A stretch of 64,000 bases of DNA, from NCBI RefSeq assembly GCF_017939745.1, contig NZ_JAGKQQ010000001.1, positions 1,612,001 through 1,676,000 of the forward strand, given 5' to 3'. The first letter of the stretch is position 1. Every line of letters starts with the position of its first letter. Under the pieces are notes generated by a model. That model did no database searches and was not told the DNA's origin. It saw only the letters and a list, made by a program, of their open reading frames with translations. Source of the stretch: Gemmata palustris (GTDB lineage: Bacteria; Planctomycetota; Planctomycetia; Gemmatales; Gemmataceae). Below, in pieces: positions 38,422-47,989 of the stretch. The position numbers and the translations under genes were made by a program.

Positions 38422-41037
38422 CTATGAATCGGTCACGGGCTTCAGCTTTCGGCGCTTCTCTGCGCCGGCGGTCAACAGGCGCTCGGGCGCGTAGTCCTTC
38501 AAGCGGTCTTCGCGCCCGCCGAGGTAGTCGAGCAGTAGCGGACGAACGTGGTGCTCCCACACGGCCGTGAGCTTCTCGTTGTCGAGGTCCGGCACCATGA
38601 ACAGGCTGTGGCCGACCTGCTTTTCCGGGCCGAGGTCGCGCGCGAGTCTGCGGTTCAGCTCCTCGAAGAGTAGAACGACGCGCGGGGTGAACGTCGAGTC
38701 CGGCGGGTCCACACCCGCACGCGATTCGAGCCACGACGCGAGGATCGCGGCGTCCGCGGGCATGTCCACGAACGAGAACCGGCGCCGGAGCGCCTGATCG
38801 AGCGCGACCGCGGAGCGGTCGAGTTGGTTCATCGTCGCGAGCAGGAACAGGTTCTCCGGCAACCGGAACGGGCGCTTCGAGTAGGGCAGGGTGACGGCTT
38901 GGTCGCGGTACTCGAGCAGGTAGAGCAGTTCGCCGAAGATGCGCGGCAAGTTCCCGCGGTTGAACTCGTCCACGATCAGAACGTGCGGTTCGCTCGGTCG
39001 GCTCGCGGCCTGTTCCGCGAACTGGCACAGCACGCCGTCTTCGACCGGGAAGGTGACTTCAGTCTTGCCGTTGACCTCGGCCCCGCGCGCCCGAATCCCC
39101 TCGACGAACTCCTCATAACTGTACGCGGGGTGGAACTGCACGAGCCGCACGCAGTCGGCGCGGTCGCGCGTGAGGAGCCGCGCGAGGCAGCGGGCCACGT
39201 GCGTCTTTCCGGTGCCCGGCACACCTTGAAGCACGAGCTGTTTTTTCAGCCGCAACAGACTCAAAATGCGATCGAGCCATACCTCCGAGAGGAACGTTTC
39301 GCGGTGGAACGAAACGGGGTCATAGATCGGCGCGTCGACCGGTACGCCGGCGCGCGTGGCGAGGAGCGGGCGCGGATCGACCTCCGCCGCGCACGCGAAC
39401 GCCGGGAGCAAGCGGTCGAACGTGAGGAGGATTTCTCCCGTAAGTGCGTCCTGGCGGAGCAGGGGGGACGACGGGTCGAGTTCCTTCCCGACTGCGATCG
39501 TTTTGTGAACGGCCCACGCGCGAAGGTCCGCGGCCGACTTCACCGCGACTTCCCCGGAAAGGTCGTCACCGGTCCAGAAGTGGCACTCGTTGAAGGCCGT
39601 ACCGGACTGCAGCGCGCGGAAGATGGACTCCGCGTGCTCCTGGATGTTTCTGCGGAACTGCTTCCCCGCGTCACGCGCCATGCGGCCGAGGTGGAAGCCG
39701 TACCGCACACCCTCCGCGGCGACGCGCACGAAGAACTGTGCATCGGCCCGCTTGTTTGCCTGGGCCTTGCGGTAGAACGTGATCCACTGAACGGTTTGAT
39801 ACGGTCCGCTGCGGCCGAAATCGTTCTTGCAAATGCTCGTGACGGCGCGGCCCGTTTTCGCGTCACACTCCAAATCCCAGCCGTATTCGCGGTTCAGCAC
39901 CGGGTGAATGTAGCGCTCCGCGACGGCCGTACACAATTCGACCATCGGCTCGCGGAGCACGAACTGGTAGCGCTCGCGGTGCTCGGCCATCCAGTCTTTC
40001 GCGTTCGTTTGCTCGAGTTCGTCGAGGAACGCGAACGTGTCCGAACAGAAGCCGTTGAAGTTGCCGTCCCCCGACTCGGGTTCTTCCGTGTCCGCGACCG
40101 CGAGGACCACGTCCGCGAGTTCGAGCGGGTGGACGCGGAACTGCTCGCGTAGAACCGTGGCGACCTCGCACCACAATCGCGCGCGCTCCTCTTCAGGGAG
40201 TGCGACGGAATACGCATCGTCGAGAAGTGCGAGCGCGGTTTCCCAGCGCGAATCCGGGAACGCTGTGCGGAATGCCGCGAACGCGGTTGCGTGATTGCCG
40301 GCCCGTGCCGCGGTCTGGAACGCACCGATTGCCTGAGCCAGTTCTTCCGAGGTCGCGCGGATGCGCTTCTGCAGCGGGAACCGTGAGCGCACTTCACGGA
40401 TCGCCTGTTCGATTCGCTCGGGCGTTGCGGCCCACGTGAACGCGCCCGGTTGCGCGCCCGCGGGCGGTAACTCGCGCCCGTCGGTGCGCGAAACGCGCTC
40501 GAGAAACTGCGTGACATCGGCGGCTGTGAGGTCCGGTGCGTGTTCGCGAACGACTTCACAGGCGCGACACGCACCATCGAAGCGTGAACGGACGTCGGGG
40601 GCGATCTCTCGCAACAATCCCAACCGAAGGAGCCCGTTTTCGACGGCGGGGCACCAAACGGGCACGAGATCCGATTCGGCGTTCGCAACGACCGCGGACC
40701 AGAACCCCGGACCCAACCCGGCGACGAAATAGACCCCGCCCGGACTCGCGCACCGCACAACGCGCTCGGGTAGTGGGGCCGTTGCGCGGAACAGGTGGTT
40801 GAGTGCGTAGCGAATGAATCTCACGCGCCGGGTAAGGGCTTCCGGGTGGAAAACGACCGGGAGAAACAAACTCGCGACAGAATTGAGAGCGGAGGTGAGC
40901 TGGTCATCGGTCGCACTGTCGAGAAAGGCGACGGTTAACTTGGGCGTCGGGGTGTGCGGGAGCGCAGACCGGCTGGCGCGGAACGCGGTCAGCAGTGGCG
41001 CGAGTGGGAATACACGAGTACGGTTTCCAGGCGGCAT
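38422..41037 (-). CDS. mcrB: McrB-like AAA+ motor with DUF2461-like segment
   Basis: An 871-aa protein. The C-terminal AAA+ domain (about residues 570-830) has Walker A GVPGTGKTH near 607, Walker B HVLIVDEFNRGNLPRIFGEL, and the McrB signature ATMNQLDRSAVALDQALRRRF shortened here to MNQLDRS (usual form MNTxDRS). Residues about 328-485 (FCSDTFAFLDELEQTNAKDW, FGRSGPYQTVQWITFYRKA) look like DUF2461 (TIGR02453). The first 320 residues are unfamiliar and would carry target recognition. McrB normally uses GTP to translocate DNA for McrC. The start codon has no clear ribosome site. Confidence 0.8.
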   Translation of the reverse strand: MPPGNRTRVFPLAPLLTAFRASRSALPHTPTPKLTVAFLDSATDDQLTSALNSVASLFLPVVFHPEALTRRVRFIRYALNHLFRATAPLPERVVRCASPGGVYFVAGLGPGFWSAVVANAESDLVPVWCPAVENGLLRLGLLREIAPDVRSRFDGACRACEVVREHAPDLTAADVTQFLERVSRTDGRELPPAGAQPGAFTWAATPERIEQAIREVRSRFPLQKRIRATSEELAQAIGAFQTAARAGNHATAFAAFRTAFPDSRWETALALLDDAYSVALPEEERARLWCEVATVLREQFRVHPLELADVVLAVADTEEPESGDGNFNGFCSDTFAFLDELEQTNAKDWMAEHRERYQFVLREPMVELCTAVAERYIHPVLNREYGWDLECDAKTGRAVTSICKNDFGRSGPYQTVQWITFYRKAQANKRADAQFFVRVAAEGVRYGFHLGRMARDAGKQFRRNIQEHAESIFRALQSGTAFNECHFWTGDDLSGEVAVKSAADLRAWAVHKTIAVGKELDPSSPLLRQDALTGEILLTFDRLLPAFACAAEVDPRPLLATRAGVPVDAPIYDPVSFHRETFLSEVWLDRILSLLRLKKQLVLQGVPGTGKTHVARCLARLLTRDRADCVRLVQFHPAYSYEEFVEGIRARGAEVNGKTEVTFPVEDGVLCQFAEQAASRPSEPHVLIVDEFNRGNLPRIFGELLYLLEYRDQAVTLPYSKRPFRLPENLFLLATMNQLDRSAVALDQALRRRFSFVDMPADAAILASWLESRAGVDPPDSTFTPRVVLLFEELNRRLARDLGPEKQVGHSLFMVPDLDNEKLTAVWEHHVRPLLLDYLGGREDRLKDYAPERLLTAGAEKRRKLKPVTDS

Positions 41038-41517
41038 GAGCCGGTGCCCGAGTGCGAGGACAACTCACCGAGTGGTATAGATCGTATCAGATTTAACGAA
41101 TTGGCCGAGGTGGGTTTGTGAACTTGCGGACCGGTAACTTTAACCTTGAGTCAACAAATGTGATCGATGAAGTGAGAAACAAAAAAATCCCGCCGGAGGT
41201 CACTACAGCGTCGCCCATTCACTGTAGGTACCAACCGGCGGGACAGTGGAATAATACCTCGGGTTCTGTCCGCGTGCAACCAATCGTGTCTGTTTTTTCT
41301 GCTTGGTTATCCGACAGTGTCGGCGATTCGGACAATTAAGCTGTCTGGGATGACTTATTGAGTCTCGGTCTCTCGAGTTGAGTGGGCCGGTTCTCCGGGC
41401 TATTGCGCTCAGGAATTCGTGTTCTCGCAAAGCCTTCATCTGGTCTACACTGCGGGACAATCTGGCGCAGCTATGACGGTAGTTTAGGGGAGCGCCCGCC
41501 GCACCTTGGAGAGTCCC
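41038..41517. other. Intergenic region with minus-strand terminator
   Basis: About 480 bases between divergent mcrB and the phosphoesterase gene, with no supported gene. It contains a terminator reading on the minus strand (41181-41242) with no minus-strand gene ahead of it, and an AT-rich segment near 41090-41180 suited to the mcrB promoter. Confidence 0.5.
41181..41242 (-). terminator. Rho-independent terminator, orphan
   Basis: On the minus strand: CCCGCCGG stem, inner CTACAG/CTGTAG stem, mirror CCGGCGGG, then ATTTTTTT. Stem total 14 bp plus partial pairs between. It would end a minus-strand transcript starting between 41243 and 41517, where no coding gene lies. Confidence 0.65.
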
Positions 41518-42270
41518 GTGCTCGACGCCGTTGTCATCTCCGACATCCACCTCGGCAGCCCGAACTGCCAGGCCAAGTACCTCGTCCACTTCCTCGCTGA
41601 AGTGCGGAGGGGGGAACTGCGGGCGAAACAACTGATCCTGAACGGCGACGTGTTCGACTCGATCGACTTCCGCAGGCTGAAGAAGCACCACTGGAAGATC
41701 CTGTCCGAGATCCGCAAACTCGCGGACCAGATGGAAGTCGTCTGGATCAACGGGAACCACGACGGCTCGTCGGAGGTCGTGTCGCACCTGCTCGGCGTGC
41801 GCTGCGCTGATGAGATCGTGGTCGAGAGCGGGGACCAGAAACTCCTGTTCCTGCACGGGCACCGGTTCGACGAGTTCATTTCGCGCTACCCGTTCATCAC
41901 CTGGGTCGCGGACCGCATTTACAACTTCCTCCAGCGCATCGACAAATCGCACTCGTTCGCGAAGTTCGCGAAGCGCCGGAGCAAGACGTTCCTCCGGTGC
42001 GCGCAGAAGATCGAACACGATGCGGTGAAGTACGCGACCAAGTTGGGGTGCTCCGTGGTGTGCTGTGGTCACACGCACCTGCCGGTCGCGAACACTTCGG
42101 GGGCCGTTCATTACTTCAACAGCGGGTGCTGGACCGAGAAGCCGTGTCACTACCTCACGGTGCAGGACGGTGTGGTCACCGTGTGTTCGTACACCGAGGA
42201 AGTTACCGACGAGATCCTCAACACGGGCGAACGGGTCGAGCTGCCTGTGCCGCTTTCGTCGGTCGCGTGA
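41518..42270 (+). CDS. Calcineurin-like phosphoesterase (LpxH-like)
   Basis: A 250-aa metallophosphoesterase: DAVVISDIHLGSPNC (DxH), LILNGDVFD (GDxxD), VVWINGNHD (GNHD), LLFLHGHRFD and CCGHTHLP complete the five metal-binding boxes. The closest style is UDP-2,3-diacylglucosamine pyrophosphatase (LpxH family), which acts in lipid A synthesis. The GTG at 41518 with GGAG six bases upstream is preferred to a TTG at 41506. No other lipid A gene is adjacent, so the substrate remains open. Confidence 0.8.
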   Translation: MLDAVVISDIHLGSPNCQAKYLVHFLAEVRRGELRAKQLILNGDVFDSIDFRRLKKHHWKILSEIRKLADQMEVVWINGNHDGSSEVVSHLLGVRCADEIVVESGDQKLLFLHGHRFDEFISRYPFITWVADRIYNFLQRIDKSHSFAKFAKRRSKTFLRCAQKIEHDAVKYATKLGCSVVCCGHTHLPVANTSGAVHYFNSGCWTEKPCHYLTVQDGVVTVCSYTEEVTDEILNTGERVELPVPLSSVA

Positions 42271-43677
42271 TTACCGCGTCTGTTCTTCCTCGGCGGTTGT
42301 GACCGGCTCCGCGTGATCCTCGATCGGCTTTGTGGGGTCAATGAGCAGCCAGAACCCGACGCCGATGAAGTAGACGATTCCGTACATCGTGAAGCAAATC
42401 AGAATACCCTCCGTGCCGGGGTAGTGCTTCATGATTAATCCGGTGACGAGGAGCGTCGAAACCGCACCGACAAGGTTCCCGAACATGTTCATCGCGCCGG
42501 ACACGGTGGCCGCGTAGTCGCGCCCGATGTCCTGGCACACGGCCCACGCGGGCGCCATAATGAGGTCGTTCATGAACCCCATCAGTACGAGGAAGAACGC
42601 GAACAGGAACAGGTTGTCCGGGTCCGCGAGCTTCACCCCCGCGGCGGCGAAGTAGCACACCCCGGCCCCACCGTAACCAATCATGCCGAACAGCCGGCGC
42701 CCCCACTTGCGGTCGCCCGTGCGCCGGATGTAACGGTCCGAAAGCGTCCCGCCGAGTAAGCAGCCGAACATCCCGATCAGAAGCGGGCACCCCGCCAGCA
42801 GCGCGACCAGGAGTTTGCCGCCGGTGGTGTCGGTCCAGCTCTTGAACTCGGTCTGCATCGTGCGGGGAAGGAAGTACATCAGGAAGTACCAGCAGTAGTT
42901 CGTCACCACGTACATGAAGCAGATCGCCCACAAGTTCCGCGACCGTACCAGTTTCCCCCACGGCACGCGCACCTGTCCCTTCGTCTCGATGCGGCCGACA
43001 TCGATCTCGGCGCGCTCCGCTTCGTTCACCAACGGGTGCTCGGACGGCTTGTTGCGGAACACGAGGTAAAAGACCGCGCACCACAGCGCCGCGACGCCCG
43101 CGAACAGCCACATCGCCTCGCGCCAGTACAGCCCCGCGAGCGACTTGTCGGTGAGCAGAATCCAGAGCATCGGCGTGAGCCCGCCCATGAACCGGGCGGA
43201 CATCCAGATGATGGACTTCGCGAACCCGCGGTCCGCGGCCGGGAACCAGTTGTAAAGTGCCTTCGCAATGTTCGGGAACGCTCCGGCCTCACCCACTCCG
43301 AAGAAGAACTGGATCACAATCAGCGCGGTGAAACCGAGGTACACGCCGCCGAGGTAACTGGTTCCGACGAAACCGGTTAGCCCGACGAACAGCGACCACC
43401 ACAGCACCACGCGGAGCAACGTGGAGCGCGGGCCGCGCGTGTCCCCGAGCCAGCCCGAAGGGATCTCGAACATGGCATAGGCCAACTGGAACGCGATCAG
43501 CACCCAGAAGAAGTCATCCTCTTTCACCCCGAGGTCTTCCATGATCGCTTTTTTCGCACTGCCGTTCGCCGCTCGATCCATGTACGTAATCATGGCCAGC
43601 AGGCAGAGCAGGAAGAGAACCCAGTATCGCGTGCGCGTCGGCGGCTGATCGGGGACGGGAGCGGGAGCAGCGGTCAT
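42271..43677 (-). CDS. MFS transporter, anion:cation symporter type
   Basis: A 468-aa protein with about 12 membrane spans. Family marks: MITYMDRAANGSAKKAIMED, FEIPSGWLGDTRGPRSTLL (the loop 2-3 signature), FFFGVGEAGAFPNIAKALYN. These are typical of the ACS family (hexuronate, glucarate and similar organic anions). Its stop abuts the phosphoesterase stop on the other strand. Substrate not deducible. Confidence 0.85.
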   Translation of the reverse strand: MTAAPAPVPDQPPTRTRYWVLFLLCLLAMITYMDRAANGSAKKAIMEDLGVKEDDFFWVLIAFQLAYAMFEIPSGWLGDTRGPRSTLLRVVLWWSLFVGLTGFVGTSYLGGVYLGFTALIVIQFFFGVGEAGAFPNIAKALYNWFPAADRGFAKSIIWMSARFMGGLTPMLWILLTDKSLAGLYWREAMWLFAGVAALWCAVFYLVFRNKPSEHPLVNEAERAEIDVGRIETKGQVRVPWGKLVRSRNLWAICFMYVVTNYCWYFLMYFLPRTMQTEFKSWTDTTGGKLLVALLAGCPLLIGMFGCLLGGTLSDRYIRRTGDRKWGRRLFGMIGYGGAGVCYFAAAGVKLADPDNLFLFAFFLVLMGFMNDLIMAPAWAVCQDIGRDYAATVSGAMNMFGNLVGAVSTLLVTGLIMKHYPGTEGILICFTMYGIVYFIGVGFWLLIDPTKPIEDHAEPVTTAEEEQTR

Positions 43678-43956
43678 GTGGAGAACCAGCGGGAGAGCGG
43701 CGGGAAAGTGTCTTACTGTAGCCGACCGCGCGCGCGACGCGAAAGGAAAACTGCTTGCCCCTCAATGCTTCGGTCCCGTAAGCTCGTACCTGTGCGTCGG
43801 GTTACGCCGGTTGAGTTAGCGGTTCCTGCGGCGCTACGCCGCGGACGGGTTGAAGTGCCGAGCAGATGAGGTAAGGCCGGTTCCGGGCCTTAACAGGTCC
43901 AGACCCGGGACGGCCGTGCGACGGATAGAAAGTAGCTCCGGCGATGACCGCGCGCA

Positions 43957-44001
43957 AAACGCCCCCGGGCGCCACTCAGAAGGTGGCGCCCGGGGGCGTT
44001 T
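43957..44001 (-). terminator. Strong terminator after the secreted 125-aa gene
   Basis: A 19-bp perfect stem (AAACGCCCCCGGGCGCCAC and complement) with a seven-base loop, closing on the minus strand with TTTTG. It lies 16 bases after the stop at 44018. Confidence 0.85.
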
Positions 44002-44017
44002 GCTGGGTCCGAAGCGA

Positions 44018-44395
44018 TTACGGCTTCTTCGGTTCGGATACCTGAACCACGCCGACCTTCCCCTGAAACGTCGCTACCGAGAAGGATTGGGTGTCCGACT
44101 TGCAGTTCAGGTTGCCGCTCCAGATGGACGTTTTCGTATTTGCGGCGTCGACGATTTCGTAGCTCTTCACGCCGGCCACACTTTGGAACTCGCGGAACGA
44201 TTCGCCCGCGAGCAACTTGATCGGCTTTCCGCGAACGAGCTTCCCGTTCACAGTGACCACTTCCTGAACGACGACCGCCTTGTTCGTGTCGTTCTTGATC
44301 GTCACCCAACCGGCGTCTGCTGCGCTCGCGAACGTCGTCATCGCGGTCAGCAGAGCTGCCGTGAACGCGAACAGTTTAGAGCGGATGGGTAACAT
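44018..44395 (-). CDS. Secreted small protein
   Basis: A 125-aa protein with a classical signal peptide: MLPIRSKLFAFTAALLTAMT then a cleavage site near ASAADA. The mature part is a small beta domain (WVTIKNDTNKAVVVQEVVT, SIWSGNLNCKSDTQSFSV). No family recognised. Exported. Terminator immediately downstream; stand-alone gene. Confidence 0.65.
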   Translation of the reverse strand: MLPIRSKLFAFTAALLTAMTTFASAADAGWVTIKNDTNKAVVVQEVVTVNGKLVRGKPIKLLAGESFREFQSVAGVKSYEIVDAANTKTSIWSGNLNCKSDTQSFSVATFQGKVGVVQVSEPKKP

Positions 44396-44521
44396 GGGGA
44401 GCAGCCTTGCACTTTACAGCGCATTGGCCAGCTGAAAGCCAGCAACGCCATTCTCACCGAGTAACGCTGGTCCGTGCAAGACTTGCGCAGAAAATCTGCG
44501 AGAAAAACCATTCGGCGCAAG

Positions 44522-45439
44522 TTACGCCGCGGTGCGAGGTTCCGGCCCCCCCTGTCGGGCCGCTTGGTCGAATTTGCGGACCGTATCGACCGCGAACTGG
44601 ATCGCCGGGCCGGTCCAATCGCTCATGTTCGCCGTGTACCCCGCCTTGACTCCCTCTTGAGTGACGTGTGCCAAAAGTGCCCCGACCGGGCACAACTTCT
44701 GCGCTGCGAGTTTCGCATCGTACTCGCGCAACCGGCGGTGCAACTCCTGCCCGTTTGAAGGTAGGTTTGCCGCCTTTGGTGCATCCGCTTTCTGCGGCTC
44801 TTGCTTTGGCGCTTCGACCTTCGGAGTTTCGGCTTTCGGCGCTTGCGTCTTGGTGACCGCTGGCACGTCAACCTTGGATACATCGGGCCGGGCCGGTTCT
44901 TTCTTCGGTTCGGTCGCGACGAATCCTGAAGGCGCGGGCTTCGCGCTGGCTTGGGGTTTTGCTTTGGGAATGGCGAACGCTGGTAGTTGCGGTGGTTGCA
45001 CGATTTGCTTCTTCACCGGGTCGTACTCCACCCATTGCGCCGGGAGCCGGTACAGGTAGCGCCCGATACCGTACTTCACCGCGGCGCGCTTCAGGGCGTC
45101 GCTGAACGCGGCCTTGAGGCGGTCACCCATGTCGGGTTGCTCGCTCGGTGACCCGACATCGGTCTTCGTGATCCACCGCTCGCCGAGTTTGCACCGGAGC
45201 CGGCACATCACGGAACCGTCGGGCAGAATCTTGTACACGTCTTCCCAGTTCTCGACCCCGAGCACCTCGTCGAGCCGGTCCTGGATGAGCCGGGCATCGA
45301 TATAGGCCATCGCGAGACAGCGATTGTTTTTCACCATCTGCGGTTTGAACTTCACCTCGCGCGGCTCGAACGGCGCGGCGAGCGCCGTGGTGAGTGCGAG
45401 CATTTGCGGGTCGCGTTGCATTCCGGTATTTGTGGACAT
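44522..45439 (-). CDS. Rad52/22-family single-strand annealing protein
   Basis: A 305-aa protein. Residues 25-150 are the Rad52 fold: AYIDARLIQDRLDEVLGVEN, CRLRCKLGERWITKTDVG, KAAFSDALKRAAVKYGIGRY and LYRLPAQWVEYD. Such proteins anneal single strands during recombination. A Pro/Lys/Ala linker (about 165-240) is followed by a helical C-terminal region. GAAAGGG precedes the ATG. Family members are usual in phages and also on planctomycete chromosomes; here flanks are chromosomal. Confidence 0.8.
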   Translation of the reverse strand: MSTNTGMQRDPQMLALTTALAAPFEPREVKFKPQMVKNNRCLAMAYIDARLIQDRLDEVLGVENWEDVYKILPDGSVMCRLRCKLGERWITKTDVGSPSEQPDMGDRLKAAFSDALKRAAVKYGIGRYLYRLPAQWVEYDPVKKQIVQPPQLPAFAIPKAKPQASAKPAPSGFVATEPKKEPARPDVSKVDVPAVTKTQAPKAETPKVEAPKQEPQKADAPKAANLPSNGQELHRRLREYDAKLAAQKLCPVGALLAHVTQEGVKAGYTANMSDWTGPAIQFAVDTVRKFDQAARQGGPEPRTAA

Positions 45440-45943
45440 ATTTTCCCTTTCAAAACTTGAGGTGTTGGTATACTATACAGGTGTGATTATAACGATTGCG
45501 ATGTCCGTTGTAGAACGCGAGCGATTCGGTTGGGGAAATGGCGACGACTTTGCCAACTAGTGGCACGCACATCGATCCCTGCGCGGTGAAACTGGCGCGC
45601 GTTCGGAGTGTGACGATGCCGCGTTTGCGGGTCGAAATCGGGGTGAAAATCGCAGATTTGTTAGCGATTGTTAGCCGTCACACCGGGCTGGTCGGGGAGG
45701 GGAAATTGCCGATGGGCCTGAAATCTTAGCGTTCGGCGCGCAGGTGATGTCGAGACACCATCCGAGACGACCCCGGGGTCGAAAATGTTAGCAATTGTTA
45801 CCCACGATCCTGAAACGAGCATTTGCGCGACGGAAAATATCAGCGCAAAAGCCCCCGTCACAGTTTGATAAAGCCCGACTTCAACGAAGATCATGCGCCC
45901 GGGCATTTGCACAACGAGCGAACCGCGTTCGGACGCTTGGGTC
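45440..45943. other. Non-coding gap
   Basis: About 500 bases; short frames on both strands lack ribosome sites and family character. Motifs GTTAGC(G/A)ATTGTTA occur at 45661 and 45788, paralleled by GCTAACA motifs near 55621 and 55774. Nothing else supported. Confidence 0.45.
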
Positions 45944-47914
45944 TCAGCGACTCAATTTGTCCGCGCCGGGGCCGGGCGTTTGGCCAATGGTCGCGAGCGC
46001 GTGGGTCAGAAAGTCGGTCGCGATTTTCTGCACGCGAACGTCGATTGCCGCGCACGCGGCGTCCCAGGCGTCCTGTGGGGTGCCGGCTTTCCACGGCTGC
46101 CCGGACACTTCGATGTACGCCTTGGCCTTCGGCTCGGTCCCGCTCGGACGCAGGCACACTTTCGCCGCTTGCTCGTTGCGACCCAGACGGAAGATGAGGA
46201 AGTTTCGCGCGGCCTTGTCGGTGTCCCCCTTGAACGGCCCCATCCGACCGTCGGGGTCTTGCAAGTCCTCGAAGCTCGTGACCGGAAGGCCGCCGATCTC
46301 CTGTGGTGGGTTCTGGCGCAGCGCGTCCAACATGCGCGCCATGTTGAGCTTCCCCTCCAGGCCGGTCAGCACGATGTTCAGCAGTTCGTTGCGGAAGTAA
46401 CCGAACTGCCGGTTGAGGTCGTCGAGGTAATCGACGAGCGTGCGCCCCTGGCGCTTCTGGTAGAGTGCGGCTTCGGCGAGCAGCAGCGCCGCGCACGCGG
46501 AGTCTTTGTCGCGCACACCGGCGGTTGCCATGATCCCGTGACTTTCCTCGGTGGCAATGACGAAGTCCGCGACCGATCCTCGCACGTCGCCGTATTGACC
46601 GGTCGATTCGAGTTGCCAGAGTGCGTCCGCGTGGTACTTGAAGCCCACCAGGAGGTCGCCAATCACCTGGGCACCGAACTGCCGGCCGATGCGCGTGACC
46701 TGTCCCGTGGTCACTTCCGTCGTGATGACGATGGGCGCTGCGGGCAACGAGCCGGAACGCGCCAGTTGCGCGAGCTTGAAGTGCGTGAGCAGCGCGGCGA
46801 GTTCGTTCCCGGTGATGAACCGGAACGTGCCTTTGCCATCCGGCGAGCGGTTCGCCATTGCGCCGAGCCGGTCCGCGTCCGGGTCGGTGGAGATGATGAG
46901 GTCCGCGTGGCGCTCGGTGCCCACGCGCTCGGCCCGGTCCATGCACTCCGGGATCTCGGGGTTCGGGGTCTTCGTCACGTTCGGGAACTGGCCGTCGGGC
47001 GTCGCCTGTTCGGGCACCGGAATCGGGCGGAACCCTTGTGCTTCCAGCACCTCGCCCGCACAGAACCCGCCGCACCCGTGCATCGGCGTGAACACGACGC
47101 GGAGTTCGTCGGCCTTCGGCGACCCGAGCACGCTCTCGTGCCGGCACAACTCGATGAACGCGCGGTGCGGTGCGTCGTCCAGGAGCTGCACCTTTCCGGC
47201 CCGCAGTGCGTCCGCGAACGGGATGTGCCTGATGACCGCGACCTCGTCGACCATCTCGCTCATCAACTGGTCTTCGGGCGGTACGAGCTGGCTCCCGCGG
47301 TCGTCGTAGAACTTGCTCCCGTTGTCGTCCGGCGGGTTGTGGCTGGCGGTCATGTTCAGCCCGCCGTGCGCGCGGAGGTAGCGGATCGTGAACGACAGTT
47401 CCGGCGTCGGGACGTAGCGCTTGCTGTCGGGCGGGAGAATCGCCGCCTGGATGCCGTTGGCCGCGTACACGCCGGCCGCGTGCTGGCAGAACTCACGGCT
47501 GGAGAGGTGCAGCACGGGGTTCGGGAGCGCGGGGTTGTAGACCTTCCGCTTGTCCTCGAACTGGCGCACGTCGAACGCGAGCACCACGCGCAGCGGCGAG
47601 ACTCCGGGGAAGCGCTGGCGCAGGTATTCACAGTGCCCCTGCACGCTCGCCCCGAGCGTCCAGAGGTTCATGCGGTTCGGCCCAATGCCGACCGACCCGC
47701 GGCGCCCGCCGGTGCCGAACGGCATCACCTGATAGAAGGAGTCGAGCAGAGTAGACCAGGCCCCGGCCTGGCAGAGGCTCTCGATCTGCGGCCGGTACGC
47801 GGCGAAGTCGGGGTGCGTGAACCAGGTATTGAGGTTGGTGAGCGCCTTGTCTTTGAGAGCGGCATCGGCGTCGATCCCGGCGAACCCGGCGCGGGCCTGG
47901 GAGATAAGGTCCAT
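45944..47914 (-). CDS. Phosphoglucomutase/phosphomannomutase
   Basis: A 656-aa alpha-D-phosphohexomutase. Residue order: substrate loop MPFGTGGRRGSVG near 65, active serine in MTASHNPPDDNG near 190, metal loop STDPDADRLGAM near 330, sugar loop ATEESHGIMATAG near 455, phosphate loop RPSGTEPKAKAYIE near 605. It interconverts hexose-1- and hexose-6-phosphates for glycogen and surface sugars. GAGGAC upstream supports the ATG. At 656 aa it is longer than E. coli Pgm because of an N-terminal extension, usual in this lineage. Confidence 0.9.
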   Translation of the reverse strand: MDLISQARAGFAGIDADAALKDKALTNLNTWFTHPDFAAYRPQIESLCQAGAWSTLLDSFYQVMPFGTGGRRGSVGIGPNRMNLWTLGASVQGHCEYLRQRFPGVSPLRVVLAFDVRQFEDKRKVYNPALPNPVLHLSSREFCQHAAGVYAANGIQAAILPPDSKRYVPTPELSFTIRYLRAHGGLNMTASHNPPDDNGSKFYDDRGSQLVPPEDQLMSEMVDEVAVIRHIPFADALRAGKVQLLDDAPHRAFIELCRHESVLGSPKADELRVVFTPMHGCGGFCAGEVLEAQGFRPIPVPEQATPDGQFPNVTKTPNPEIPECMDRAERVGTERHADLIISTDPDADRLGAMANRSPDGKGTFRFITGNELAALLTHFKLAQLARSGSLPAAPIVITTEVTTGQVTRIGRQFGAQVIGDLLVGFKYHADALWQLESTGQYGDVRGSVADFVIATEESHGIMATAGVRDKDSACAALLLAEAALYQKRQGRTLVDYLDDLNRQFGYFRNELLNIVLTGLEGKLNMARMLDALRQNPPQEIGGLPVTSFEDLQDPDGRMGPFKGDTDKAARNFLIFRLGRNEQAAKVCLRPSGTEPKAKAYIEVSGQPWKAGTPQDAWDAACAAIDVRVQKIATDFLTHALATIGQTPGPGADKLSR

Positions 47915-47989
47915 GAACGTGCGTCCTCGCGGCGAACAGAAGCGGCCGGAGAGAACTTTACCGGCCGCCCCTCGCGAAGACTACTGCAT

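Noticed and set aside
45538..45729. A 63-codon plus-strand frame in the gap after the Rad52 gene
   Set aside because: No ribosome site and no recognisable features; I could not support it as a gene.
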